Below are positions 6,464-14,006 of a DNA stretch of 20,111 bases, one piece after another. The notes beneath the pieces were generated by a model. The model was given only the letters and a program-made list of their open reading frames with translations. It searched no databases and had not been told where the DNA came from. The stretch spans positions 1 to 20,111 of the forward strand of contig DCIQ01000023.1 of NCBI GenBank assembly GCA_002317435.1, written 5' to 3'. The stretch's first letter is position 1. The number at the start of each line of letters is the position of its first letter. The DNA is from Bacteroidales bacterium UBA1722. GTDB taxonomy: Bacteria; Bacteroidota; Bacteroidia; Bacteroidales; UBA932. Both the position numbers and the translations under genes were made by a program.

Positions 6464-8602
6464 TCAGTTTTCAACCAGTCTGTCGACTACCAGCTGCCTG
6501 AATCTCGGGGACAGCATCGAGAAATAAGCAGTGAATCCTGTCACTCTCACCACCAGTTCCGGATAGGCCGCAGGATTTTCATGGGCCTTGAGGAGAGTGT
6601 CCCGGTCGAGAATATTGACATTAATGAGGGTGCCTCCAAGCTCCGTATGAGTTCTGATGATGGCGCATATCACGTCCACGTTCTTCTCTCTGGCGAAAGA
6701 GGGGTCAAGCTCCCACTGCATCGGGGCCGTATTGCCGTAGGCGGGCTGAATCTTCGCTATGGATGAGGCGAGGGCGAGTGATGCTCCGTCCACTGTAAAC
6801 CCGGGTACCGGATTCGCGCCATGCGAGATCGGGGTGCCGGCCCTTCTCCCGTTCGGAGTCGCTCCCACCGCCTCCCCGAATGCGATGGTGTTGGCCCATG
6901 AAAAGAACCCGGGAATGAATTTATACCGTCCTTCGCTCTGGCTCCGTATGAGTTCGACGAAGAGATCCCGGATTTTCAAAGCCCATTTTTCACCGATTGA
7001 ACCTTCACATCCGTAATGACTGCTGTTCTTGAGAATATTCCGGACTATCTCCCCCCCCTCGTTCTGATAATCAGACCTGACAGATTCTATCAGGGTCGGC
7101 CAGGAGAGTTTTCCTTCCTTTTCCATGCGCTGCTCTATCGCCGCGAAAGAGTCGGCCGCTACGGCCAGTCCGGCTCCGTCGATGGAGAGATTATAATATT
7201 CCGCTCCGCCGTCGGAGACATCTGTCCCTTTCTCAATAGGTCCATGGCTGAGCAGGTTGAGAATCAGTTCGGGCTCATTGTATTTCTGATACTTCAGATG
7301 GTGCCTGATGCCATCCGCCGCGGTCTGCACGGCAGCGGAGAGATGACCACTGAATATTTTCCACAAAAGATCAGTCGAACAGTCAGCACCGCCGGTCATT
7401 TCTTTGAAAGCCACTTCGAACACCTTGGCGATATTTATCTTCACGAGGTCGTTCATAGTATATTCCAGACCCGGCAGTGACATCCAGTTACATCCGACGG
7501 CTATTCGCTGTCTGGCCAGCCCGGCACTGTAACCATTCTTCATGAAACCCTCCACCAGAGCCTTGTCACCCGAGAAACGGGGCCATCCGTTCCGGTTCTT
7601 CACGAGATACTCCACGGATTTCCTGAACAGATCTTTGTTCAGACCGTCATAGACCCTTACCGTGATATTAAGCGAAGTGTTGATTTTGTCCGCCGCCTGA
7701 AGTATCAGAAACGAAATCCGTGATGTCTGGTCCTTCCCGTCCGCGTCGGGTCCGCCAAGCTGCCAGTATATGGGGTCATTGATAAGGAAACAGCCCAGAT
7801 AATAGACAGCGATATCATCATTTATCCGGCCCTCCTCCATATCTTTCTCGTAATACGGCTGAAGCAGGGAGTCTATCTGTCCCCCGGCTCCATCCCTGTT
7901 ATATGTACGGGATGCCAGATGATACCAGATTATCCACTGACAGGCTTCTCTCAAAGTCCGGGGGACACCGCTGACTACGTTCCTGTTGGTCTGCGCCATC
8001 TCGAGCAGGTTTTCCTTTCTTATCGGGTCCTGTTCTTCGGCCGCCATGGACTCAATCTTTTCGATATGTCTCAGAATCCAGCCCTGAACGGCTTTGATGG
8101 CGCGGAGATGGAGATCATAGAAATGAATCTGTTCGGGGGTGTCATTGATTTTCCTGTATTTTTCAATTTTCTCCGTCAGACCTCCCCATCCGAGTTCGAG
8201 CCCCATCCTGAAGTCAGGAGCGAAGTGGGCGTCATCTCCTATGCCGCAGATGATATTGTATTTTTCAATATCAGGTTTCAGATGATCATACGGATATTCC
8301 GGATTCCATTTGTTCTTCCTCATCTTGGACATGAAATACATCCACCTCCCGGCGAATGCGTCATCCGGGTCCACATATACGGGATGAACATTCATGAGAC
8401 TGCAGAAATTGTCAGTCCATGCATCATAACCGTAAAAAGATCCGTCAGGATTATTGGGCATTATGTTCCACAAGCCCTCAGGAGGAACTATGCGTCCGTA
8501 ATCATCCTCATCCAGAAGTCCCTCTTTCTGAATCTTCTCCTTCGTCTGCTCAAGTTTTCTGGCTCTGAGATTCCTGAGTTTATTATCGAGTATAGCGTCC
8601 AT
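6464..8602 (-). CDS. Glycyl radical enzyme (PFL-like superfamily) of unknown reaction
   Basis: 712 aa, cytoplasmic, no signal peptide. The C-terminal motif VRVTGFTAYF carries the radical glycine (G689, codon 6536-6538). The thiyl cysteine is in AVGCNWMSLPG (C371, codon 7490-7492); the 318-residue Cys-to-Gly spacing fits the superfamily. There is one active-site Cys, not the adjacent pair of pyruvate formate-lyase. The usual GCVE motif of glycerol, choline, propanediol and hydroxyproline GREs is replaced by GCNW, so the catalytic Glu is absent. Other family-like blocks are GDDAHFAPDFRMGLELGWGG (~122) and GATPNGRRAGTPISHGANP (~588). At 712 aa it is shorter than PFL or CutC. Its own activase lies 4 bp upstream and a permease 15 bp downstream. 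The fold and radical chemistry are secure; 'formate acetyltransferase' would be a misleading product name. Confidence 0.92.
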   Translation of the reverse strand: MDAILDNKLRNLRARKLEQTKEKIQKEGLLDEDDYGRIVPPEGLWNIMPNNPDGSFYGYDAWTDNFCSLMNVHPVYVDPDDAFAGRWMYFMSKMRKNKWNPEYPYDHLKPDIEKYNIICGIGDDAHFAPDFRMGLELGWGGLTEKIEKYRKINDTPEQIHFYDLHLRAIKAVQGWILRHIEKIESMAAEEQDPIRKENLLEMAQTNRNVVSGVPRTLREACQWIIWYHLASRTYNRDGAGGQIDSLLQPYYEKDMEEGRINDDIAVYYLGCFLINDPIYWQLGGPDADGKDQTSRISFLILQAADKINTSLNITVRVYDGLNKDLFRKSVEYLVKNRNGWPRFSGDKALVEGFMKNGYSAGLARQRIAVGCNWMSLPGLEYTMNDLVKINIAKVFEVAFKEMTGGADCSTDLLWKIFSGHLSAAVQTAADGIRHHLKYQKYNEPELILNLLSHGPIEKGTDVSDGGAEYYNLSIDGAGLAVAADSFAAIEQRMEKEGKLSWPTLIESVRSDYQNEGGEIVRNILKNSSHYGCEGSIGEKWALKIRDLFVELIRSQSEGRYKFIPGFFSWANTIAFGEAVGATPNGRRAGTPISHGANPVPGFTVDGASLALASSIAKIQPAYGNTAPMQWELDPSFAREKNVDVICAIIRTHTELGGTLINVNILDRDTLLKAHENPAAYPELVVRVTGFTAYFSMLSPRFRQLVVDRLVEN

Positions 8603-8606
8603 ATGT

Positions 8607-9494
8607 TTACAGATTGTATTTTACAGGTATTTTTTTCAATTCTTCAAGTTGGTCGGCAGGGAGACATTCCGCATCCTCCAGTTCATTGCGGATGCCCATC
8701 GATTCATATTTGCTGAAGCCTAATGTATGGAAGCCCATCAGTTCGTATGATACTGTGCCGGAAAAGGGAGCCAGGAGCCGACAGATTTCTTCTATCTCCC
8801 CTGCCGTGTCGTTCACACCCGGAATAATCGGTGTCCTGACCGTCATCCGTCTCCCGGCAGCCGCCATTTTCAGGATATTGTCCACGACGGTCCGGTTATC
8901 CGCGCCGGTCCATTTTTTATGCTTTTCAGAATCAGACATCTTCAAGTCGCACATCCAGAAGTCCACCAAAGGGGATACTTCATCGAGATCCGCCCATTTC
9001 ACCGCCATATTGGTCTCTATCGCAGTATTGATGCCGTCGGCTCTGCAGACGGACAGAAACTCCCTGACGAAATCCTTCTGAAGCACAGGTTCCCCGCCTG
9101 AGACAGTGACACCTCCCCCCGAATTGAGGAAATACGGAATATCCTTACGCACTTCATTCCATAGTTCCTCCACGCCGACTTCCCTTCCGACAAGAGAAAT
9201 CGCGCCTGTACAGCAGGCATCAGCACATATGCCACACGCACGGCATTCTCCGAAATCCAACTCAGGTCCGTCTTCCGAAGGGCGTATCACCTGATTCGGG
9301 CACACAGCCGCACAACTGAGACAGCGTATGCATTTTTCCCGGATGTACTGCACTTGTCTGTGGGGATTCCATGTCTCGGGATTATGACACCACCTGCAGC
9401 GCATATTACACCCCTTCATGAAAACAACAGTCCTGAGCCCGGGCCCGTCATGAACTGACATCCGTTGGAGGGTGGTGATAACGCCTTTGGTCAT
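8607..9494 (-). CDS. Radical SAM glycyl-radical-enzyme activase with two extra 4Fe-4S sites
   Basis: 295 aa from the ATG at 9494, giving MTKGVITTLQRMSVHDGPG, the standard start of GRE activases; the open frame to 9560 adds residues that look non-coding. The CxxxCxxC radical SAM motif is in KGCNMRCRWCHNPE (~28-41). A ferredoxin-type insert follows, with CIRCLSCAAVCP and CRACGICADACC, as in activases of non-PFL GREs (PFL activase lacks this insert). Later blocks are VTVSGGEPVLQ (the GGE SAM-binding motif) and VRTPIIPGVND. It should abstract H from G689 of the GRE encoded 4 bp downstream, using AdoMet and reduced clusters, in the cytoplasm under anaerobic conditions. It is separated from the preceding GH92 by 77 bp, the largest gap in this part of the operon. 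Confidence 0.93.
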   Translation of the reverse strand: MTKGVITTLQRMSVHDGPGLRTVVFMKGCNMRCRWCHNPETWNPHRQVQYIREKCIRCLSCAAVCPNQVIRPSEDGPELDFGECRACGICADACCTGAISLVGREVGVEELWNEVRKDIPYFLNSGGGVTVSGGEPVLQKDFVREFLSVCRADGINTAIETNMAVKWADLDEVSPLVDFWMCDLKMSDSEKHKKWTGADNRTVVDNILKMAAAGRRMTVRTPIIPGVNDTAGEIEEICRLLAPFSGTVSYELMGFHTLGFSKYESMGIRNELEDAECLPADQLEELKKIPVKYNL

Positions 9495-9512
9495 AGCAGT
9501 ATGTTCTAACCT

Positions 9513-9520
9513 CAAATGTA
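9513..9520 (-). promoter_or_regulatory. Candidate -7 element before the activase/GRE genes
   Basis: On the minus strand TACATTTG fits the Bacteroides -7 consensus TAnnTTTG, 18 bases before the activase ATG. I see no good -33 TTTG at the usual 19-base distance, and the leader would be very short, so this may be chance. It lies in the 77-bp gap 9495-9571, which otherwise shows no hairpin or gene. Confidence 0.25.
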
Positions 9521-9571
9521 CAAATATTCCACCAATAATCTGACTGTAATACGGAGTCAAGTATCATCTTC

Positions 9572-11626
9572 CTACCTATATTTCAGGACTCCGCCGTCCA
9601 TAACGTCGGCATGTTTCAGAAAAGGGGTTTGAAGTCTCTTGTGGTTGAGTCTGTAACGACCCGTACACTCGTCATTTCTGATGATGACGAAGTCCCGGCC
9701 GTTTTCCAGATGGATGATTATCCTGTCAAACGCAGGGATGCCGAGTGCGTACTCAGTACTGCCGGGGCAGACAGGATAAAAGCCCAAACTTGAAAAGACA
9801 TACCACGCGGACATCTGTCCGGCATCGTCATTACCGCTCAGACCGCCGGGAGTATTTCTGTATTCGGTCCTGAGAATGTCACCCACTGTCTTCTGCGTCT
9901 TGTCCGGCCTTCCGACCCAGTCATAGAGATATGCCACCTGATGACATGGCTCGTTTCCGTGCCAGTATCGCATCTGAGTGAACATCGAATCGAGTCTGGC
10001 TTCGAACTCCGCAGGGCCGATGAACTCTACCAGACCTTCTATATCGTGCGGAACGAACCAGCTGTAGTGGCACGGAGTCCCTTCGGTGATGAAACTTGTT
10101 TTCTGAAGATAATTACATTCATTCAGAAACGTACCGTCTTCATGGCGTCCCTGGGGGTATCCGGTCCGCGGGTCAAAGACATTTATCCAGTTCCCCGCTC
10201 TCTTCTTCAGGATATCCGCATCTTCAGCATAGCCTTCCGCCTCCAGAAGCAGTGAAGCACACCAGTCATCGTAAGCATACTCAAGGGTACGGCTGGTCTG
10301 TTCCGCCTGATGGAATGCGTAATCGACAGGCTCCTCGAGAGGAAGGTATCCGAGCCGCATATAAGGTTCCAGAGCACGCCTTCCCCGTCCGTCACGGTAC
10401 AGGGCTGAGTCGGGAGCTTCGAATGCATTTTTTCTGGCTGCTTCACACGCAGCGGCCACATCGAAGTTCCTTATCCCTTTGGTATAGGCATCGGCGATTA
10501 CGCTCACTGCATGGTCTCCTATCATCGCACTGGTATAACTCCCCCAACAGGGAAATATGGGAAGCCATCCTCCCCGCTCATATTTTCTGATGAGAGCCTG
10601 TATCATCTCCCCGCTCTTGTGGGGATGGAGGATGGTGAGCAGAGGGTGCAGTGCCCGGAAAGTATCCCACAGACTGAAATCATCGTAATCCTGAGATCCA
10701 CCTGCATCACTGACAGTCCTCGGCAGAAGCGAAACCCTCCAAAGAGATGAGTAGAAATGACTGACGGCATGAGATTCGCCGCCGGAGATCTCTATCTGCG
10801 CGAATACTTCATTCCATATCTCCTCGGATCTTTGTCTGACCGCATCGAAGTTCCAATCAGGTATTTCGGCAGCCAGATTCGAGGAGGCTCCCTGTATAGA
10901 CTTGAAAGAAGTCCCCATCTTCACCATAAGAGGTTCATCGGAAGATTTGAAAACCAGTTTCAATTCACGGGCGGCTGTATATTCCATCCTTATGACCGGC
11001 CGGCTGAATTCAGCGACCATCCATCCGGAATAACCCGCAGGTTCTCCCCATCCCTGATATATCCTATGTACCGGATTCTCCCCGGTAATCCTACCGTCTG
11101 CGAAACTGATGCTTCCTGCATCGTAATCCGTGTTCACTCCGATGACGAGACTGTCTGCCCTGAGACGGAAAACCGCGCTTCTGCCGAGAGCTGTCATCTC
11201 ATATCCTCCGAAGCGATAATACGACGGATTCGCCTCCTCCACCGAATGGTCCATCTGTACGGGAGCACAGTCAGGAATCAGATAAAATGAGCCATAATCC
11301 TGGGTGGCCCCTCCGACCAACCAGTGGGAAGCTCTGAACCCGCTCCACTGAGAGGCGCCATAGTAATACGGAGATACACCTTTCTTTTCGGTTATCCCCG
11401 TCTGCGGAGTCCAGAAGGTCATCCCGTTCGGTTCTGTCACACAAGGAATGCAGTTGCCATAGACTTCTCCGCTGGCACCGAATATGCTGGCTGTAGGGGT
11501 GTCGGCGGCCTCGGTACCGATCCGTGTATCGATATCCCTGACGTTGAATTTAAGACTATCTGCAGAAGGACGGCAAGATACGGATGTAAGCGATATGATT
11601 ATCAGGGCAAGTACTCCTTTCTTCAT
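9572..11626 (-). CDS. GH92 exo-alpha-mannosidase, lipoprotein, with intact catalytic Glu segment
   Basis: 684 aa from the ATG at 11626 (the frame stays open to 11734 but that part overlaps the preceding gene and lacks a signal sequence). The signal peptide MKKGVLALIIISLTSVSC ends in a lipobox, so lipid-anchored. GH92 blocks: DIDTRIGTEAADTP, GFRASHWLVGGATQDYG, DDFSLWDTFRALHPLL, then FITEGTPCHYSWFVPHDIEGL with the probable acid Glu515 (codon 10082-10084), and GGLSGNDDAGQMSAWYVFSS with D600/D601, followed by GFYPVCPG. GH92 enzymes release mannose from alpha-1,2/1,3/1,4/1,6 linkages with inversion and need Ca; linkage cannot be read from sequence. There is one base between the preceding gene's stop and this start, so translational coupling is likely. 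Compared with the other GH92 in the locus it lacks PA14 and keeps the acid Glu, so the two probably act on different bonds. Confidence 0.92.
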   Translation of the reverse strand: MKKGVLALIIISLTSVSCRPSADSLKFNVRDIDTRIGTEAADTPTASIFGASGEVYGNCIPCVTEPNGMTFWTPQTGITEKKGVSPYYYGASQWSGFRASHWLVGGATQDYGSFYLIPDCAPVQMDHSVEEANPSYYRFGGYEMTALGRSAVFRLRADSLVIGVNTDYDAGSISFADGRITGENPVHRIYQGWGEPAGYSGWMVAEFSRPVIRMEYTAARELKLVFKSSDEPLMVKMGTSFKSIQGASSNLAAEIPDWNFDAVRQRSEEIWNEVFAQIEISGGESHAVSHFYSSLWRVSLLPRTVSDAGGSQDYDDFSLWDTFRALHPLLTILHPHKSGEMIQALIRKYERGGWLPIFPCWGSYTSAMIGDHAVSVIADAYTKGIRNFDVAAACEAARKNAFEAPDSALYRDGRGRRALEPYMRLGYLPLEEPVDYAFHQAEQTSRTLEYAYDDWCASLLLEAEGYAEDADILKKRAGNWINVFDPRTGYPQGRHEDGTFLNECNYLQKTSFITEGTPCHYSWFVPHDIEGLVEFIGPAEFEARLDSMFTQMRYWHGNEPCHQVAYLYDWVGRPDKTQKTVGDILRTEYRNTPGGLSGNDDAGQMSAWYVFSSLGFYPVCPGSTEYALGIPAFDRIIIHLENGRDFVIIRNDECTGRYRLNHKRLQTPFLKHADVMDGGVLKYR

Positions 11627-11627
11627 A

Positions 11628-12110
11628 TTACTCTGTCTGCTTGGTGCAGTATACCCGGAAAAGAGATACGTCAGTTCTCTGGTACCATGCCAGAGGGGCG
11701 AATGATGTGGATTCGAAAACAAGTGAGGTGTCATTCAGAATAGAGACGACAGCTTCTCCGGTGTCTCCGAAAAAAAGAGATCCGTAATCGGAATAATACC
11801 AGTAATAAACCAGTAAATAGGCCTGCTCTCCGGTCACCGTATCCTTACGCCAGCACTGCATCAAACCTGAATTGTCGAAAACAAACCGATTATATGCCTC
11901 CGTTATCACACTGGGATCAGTCTCTGTATCCACAACGGCACCATTATTATCCAATGCTTCGTATCTGATCACATTCCAGACCCCGATCAGAGCCGGGTCG
12001 GTGATAACTTCTCCACCCGAATCATCATCGTCACCTATGAGTTTATCGCATGAATTGAAGACACATATTACTGATGACATCAGCATCACACTGTAAAGAA
12101 ATTTTTTCAT
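11628..12110 (-). CDS. Small lipocalin-like lipoprotein of unknown function
   Basis: 160 aa from the ATG at 12110, giving MKKFLYSVMLMSSVICVFNSC, a signal peptide with lipobox Cys. The longer frame from 12161 is disfavoured because it would place the signal peptide internally and overlaps a promoter-like -7 motif. After an Asp-rich linker (DDDDSGG) comes LIGVWNVIRYEALDNNG and FVFDNSGLMQCW, the G-x-W plus beta-strand pattern of lipocalin-like (DUF-type) domains common in Bacteroidetes lipoproteins. It sits where SusE/F or other surface glycan-binding proteins are usually found, directly after SusD, but is far smaller and shows no carbohydrate-binding module I can recognise. It ends one base before GH92. 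Binding of a glycan or hydrophobic ligand is conjecture. Confidence 0.7.
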   Translation of the reverse strand: MKKFLYSVMLMSSVICVFNSCDKLIGDDDDSGGEVITDPALIGVWNVIRYEALDNNGAVVDTETDPSVITEAYNRFVFDNSGLMQCWRKDTVTGEQAYLLVYYWYYSDYGSLFFGDTGEAVVSILNDTSLVFESTSFAPLAWYQRTDVSLFRVYCTKQTE

Positions 12111-12160
12111 ATTCGATTTCTGAGTAAGCGTTACCGGTACATTATCCTTTCTTGAATTCA

Positions 12161-12191
12161 TAAAGATATGAAGTATTCCTCAAAAGACAAA
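12161..12191 (-). promoter_or_regulatory. Candidate Bacteroides-type promoter before the lipocalin-like lipoprotein
   Basis: On the minus strand TTTG (12188-12191) is followed after exactly 19 bases by TATCTTTA (12161-12168), one mismatch from the -7 consensus TAnnTTTG. A transcript would start roughly 45 nt before the ATG at 12110. Being just downstream of the post-SusD hairpins, it could restart transcription for the enzyme genes independently of susCD. Confidence 0.4.
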
Positions 12192-12211
12192 AAAGATGTC
12201 GCTTTTATCCA

Positions 12212-12244
12212 AACAAGCCGCAGGTCGATGACCTGCGGCTTGTT
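12212..12244 (-). terminator. 15-bp perfect hairpin after SusD (possible attenuating terminator)
   Basis: Perfect inverted repeat AACAAGCCGCAGGTC / GACCTGCGGCTTGTT with a 3-nt loop, GC-rich core. In the minus-strand transcript it is followed by UUUGG, so the U-tract is poor; it could be a weak terminator or a 3'-end stabiliser that sets susCD expression above the downstream genes. The stem itself is strand-symmetric. Confidence 0.55.
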
Positions 12245-12258
12245 AAAGAACTTTCAGA

Positions 12259-12293
12259 TATGACCGGACGGCAGAATTCACTGTCCGGTCATA
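12259..12293 (-). terminator. 11-bp hairpin immediately after the SusD stop
   Basis: Inverted repeat TATGACCGGAC / GTCCGGTCATA with a 13-nt loop, beginning about 12 bp after the SusD stop codon. There is no U-run after it. With the second hairpin it forms a tandem structured 3' end for the susCD message; mRNA stabilisation or attenuation are both possible. Confidence 0.45.
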
Positions 12294-12304
12294 CGTCATA
12301 GATA

Positions 12305-13978
12305 TCAGTCAAGAATGAGCAACGGATTGTTTTCCCTCTCATTGCGGGGAATCTGAAGAACCATGTCACTCGCCTTGAGAGTAAATGAAGAAGCCCAGTG
12401 AATCCCGGAACCGCTGCGGTCCACATCTATACCCCAACGCTTGTTGTTGAAGTATTCACGGCCGTTCTCACCCCACATCTCGATTCTATACTGAAGCTGA
12501 ACCATCTGCAGAGGAGTCAGTCCCTGCATCGAAGGATAGGTATCGCAGGTAAGCTGCCCGGCAGTACGGGCTTTGATCAGTTCATCGAGGGTGGTTTTCG
12601 CTTCTGATTTGCCATCCTGTGCCTGAGCCTCAGCCTTCATAAGGATAACCTCCGAATAACGGAACTTGCAGAACTCATTCTCATCGACGAGGTCTTTTGT
12701 AGATTCTGCCGTACCGCCGTCCTTAAGTCCGCATGTAGCTCCATATTTCATGGCAGAATACGAATAAGCTTCGGTAGCGGAAGTATTTGATCCGTATTTA
12801 TACATGAAAGATTTGGGGTAGAAGGCATTCTTGCGGATGTCTTTATCTGCTATCTTACTATACAGGCGGTCGTCCATACGGACTATGGAAGAAGCGGCAT
12901 ACGCGCCGAACGGATTCTGCATACGAGTCTGGGCGCAAGTCAGATTGGCCTGAGTCTTGAGATTATATGAAGATGTCTTGATGAAACCGAGGATACATTC
13001 CGGATTTTTTTGAAGTGCCGTGAAAGCATTGTTCTGAGGAAGGAATACGATCTCATCAGGATTCTCGGGAAGATCCGCTCCGGTAGGATTACATCCGTAA
13101 TTATCATCTGCGATGAAAGAATACTTCCCGCTGTTGATAATCTTGTCACAGGCAGCGATGGCCTCAGACCACTGACCGGTAAGGATATAAGCACGGGCGA
13201 GAAGGAAATTGACTACAGCGTTATCAAAATCCTCAAGTTCAGCATAACCGGTAGTGAACTTGCCGCTGGTAAGAGTTTCCGCCTCCTTGAGGTCATCGAT
13301 TATGAATTTCCATGTTTCGGTGGCGCTGGAACGTTCTACAGGTGCCTGTGCAGGGTCATACACAGTATAGATGGACATACCGAGCTTGTCCTTTCCTGCA
13401 CCGGTATAGGGCTGACAATACTCCTCCATCAGGCCCATATAACTGAACGCACGGACACAGAGACCGCGGACACGGCCGTCCTTCGCCAAGTCACTCTTTT
13501 CGGCAGCTTCCTTGGTCATATAACCAAGAAGCATATTCGCCTGATTGATAGCGTAAGCATAACCCACCCAATGACACCAGTTGGAGTTGGCGTCATAAGC
13601 ACTCCAATCTGCAGTACCTTCATAATATGCAGTACCGGCGAGGGAGTTTGTCTCACCCCTGTTGCTGGCCATAACCATATCATTACCCATAAGGGAGCGG
13701 GCCTGATCCATACCCTGATAGCAATATTCCGTAGGAGCGAGAGCTCCACCGGGCATAGGTGACCCCCAGAAGTTGAAGTATTTCACCATAGGAGCTGCGA
13801 TGGCATTCATTACGAGCTGCTGCTTTTCGGCAGAGCCGTTTTCCAGGATATCCTGAATCTGTTCGTCATAGATGTTGTTCTGAGGAGTGACATCCAGCTT
13901 ACTTGCACAGGAAGACACAGAGAACAGACCTGCGACAGATGCGAGAATTACAAATATCTTTTTCATTTTCATATTCAT
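12305..13978 (-). CDS. susD: SusD/RagB-family outer-membrane glycan-binding lipoprotein
   Basis: 557 aa. Signal peptide MNMKMKKIFVILASVAGLFSVSSC with lipobox Cys24; any of the three nearby Met codons may be the start, and 13978 is the first. The mature N-terminus KLDVTPQNNIYDEQIQ, the helical region with GLCVRAFSYMGLMEEYCQPY and ARAYILTGQWSEAIAACDKII (TPR), and the C-terminal FCKFRYSEVILMKAEAQAQDG and WGENGREYFNNKRWGID are the typical SusD_RagB order. SusD proteins form the lid of the SusC transporter at the cell surface and capture the glycan. The gene follows SusC by 28 bp, as usual for the pair. The ligand cannot be read from sequence; the GH92 genes suggest alpha-mannose-containing glycans. 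'susD' is used here as a family name, not as orthology to the starch system. Confidence 0.95.
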   Translation of the reverse strand: MNMKMKKIFVILASVAGLFSVSSCASKLDVTPQNNIYDEQIQDILENGSAEKQQLVMNAIAAPMVKYFNFWGSPMPGGALAPTEYCYQGMDQARSLMGNDMVMASNRGETNSLAGTAYYEGTADWSAYDANSNWCHWVGYAYAINQANMLLGYMTKEAAEKSDLAKDGRVRGLCVRAFSYMGLMEEYCQPYTGAGKDKLGMSIYTVYDPAQAPVERSSATETWKFIIDDLKEAETLTSGKFTTGYAELEDFDNAVVNFLLARAYILTGQWSEAIAACDKIINSGKYSFIADDNYGCNPTGADLPENPDEIVFLPQNNAFTALQKNPECILGFIKTSSYNLKTQANLTCAQTRMQNPFGAYAASSIVRMDDRLYSKIADKDIRKNAFYPKSFMYKYGSNTSATEAYSYSAMKYGATCGLKDGGTAESTKDLVDENEFCKFRYSEVILMKAEAQAQDGKSEAKTTLDELIKARTAGQLTCDTYPSMQGLTPLQMVQLQYRIEMWGENGREYFNNKRWGIDVDRSGSGIHWASSFTLKASDMVLQIPRNERENNPLLILD

Positions 13979-14006
13979 TTAAATGTACTGTATCCGATAT
14001 GAACTG

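Noticed and set aside
6464..8602. Calling the GRE pyruvate formate-lyase (pflB)
   Set aside because: PFL has two adjacent active-site cysteines and an activase without the ferredoxin insert; here there is a single Cys in GCNW and the activase carries two extra CxxCxxC-type clusters.
11627..11734. Longer N-terminus for the GH92 gene starting at 11734
   Set aside because: It would overlap the preceding lipoprotein gene by about 100 bases and bury a clean lipoprotein signal peptide that starts at the ATG at 11626. The same reasoning led me to trim the frames starting at 2861, 9560 and 12161.
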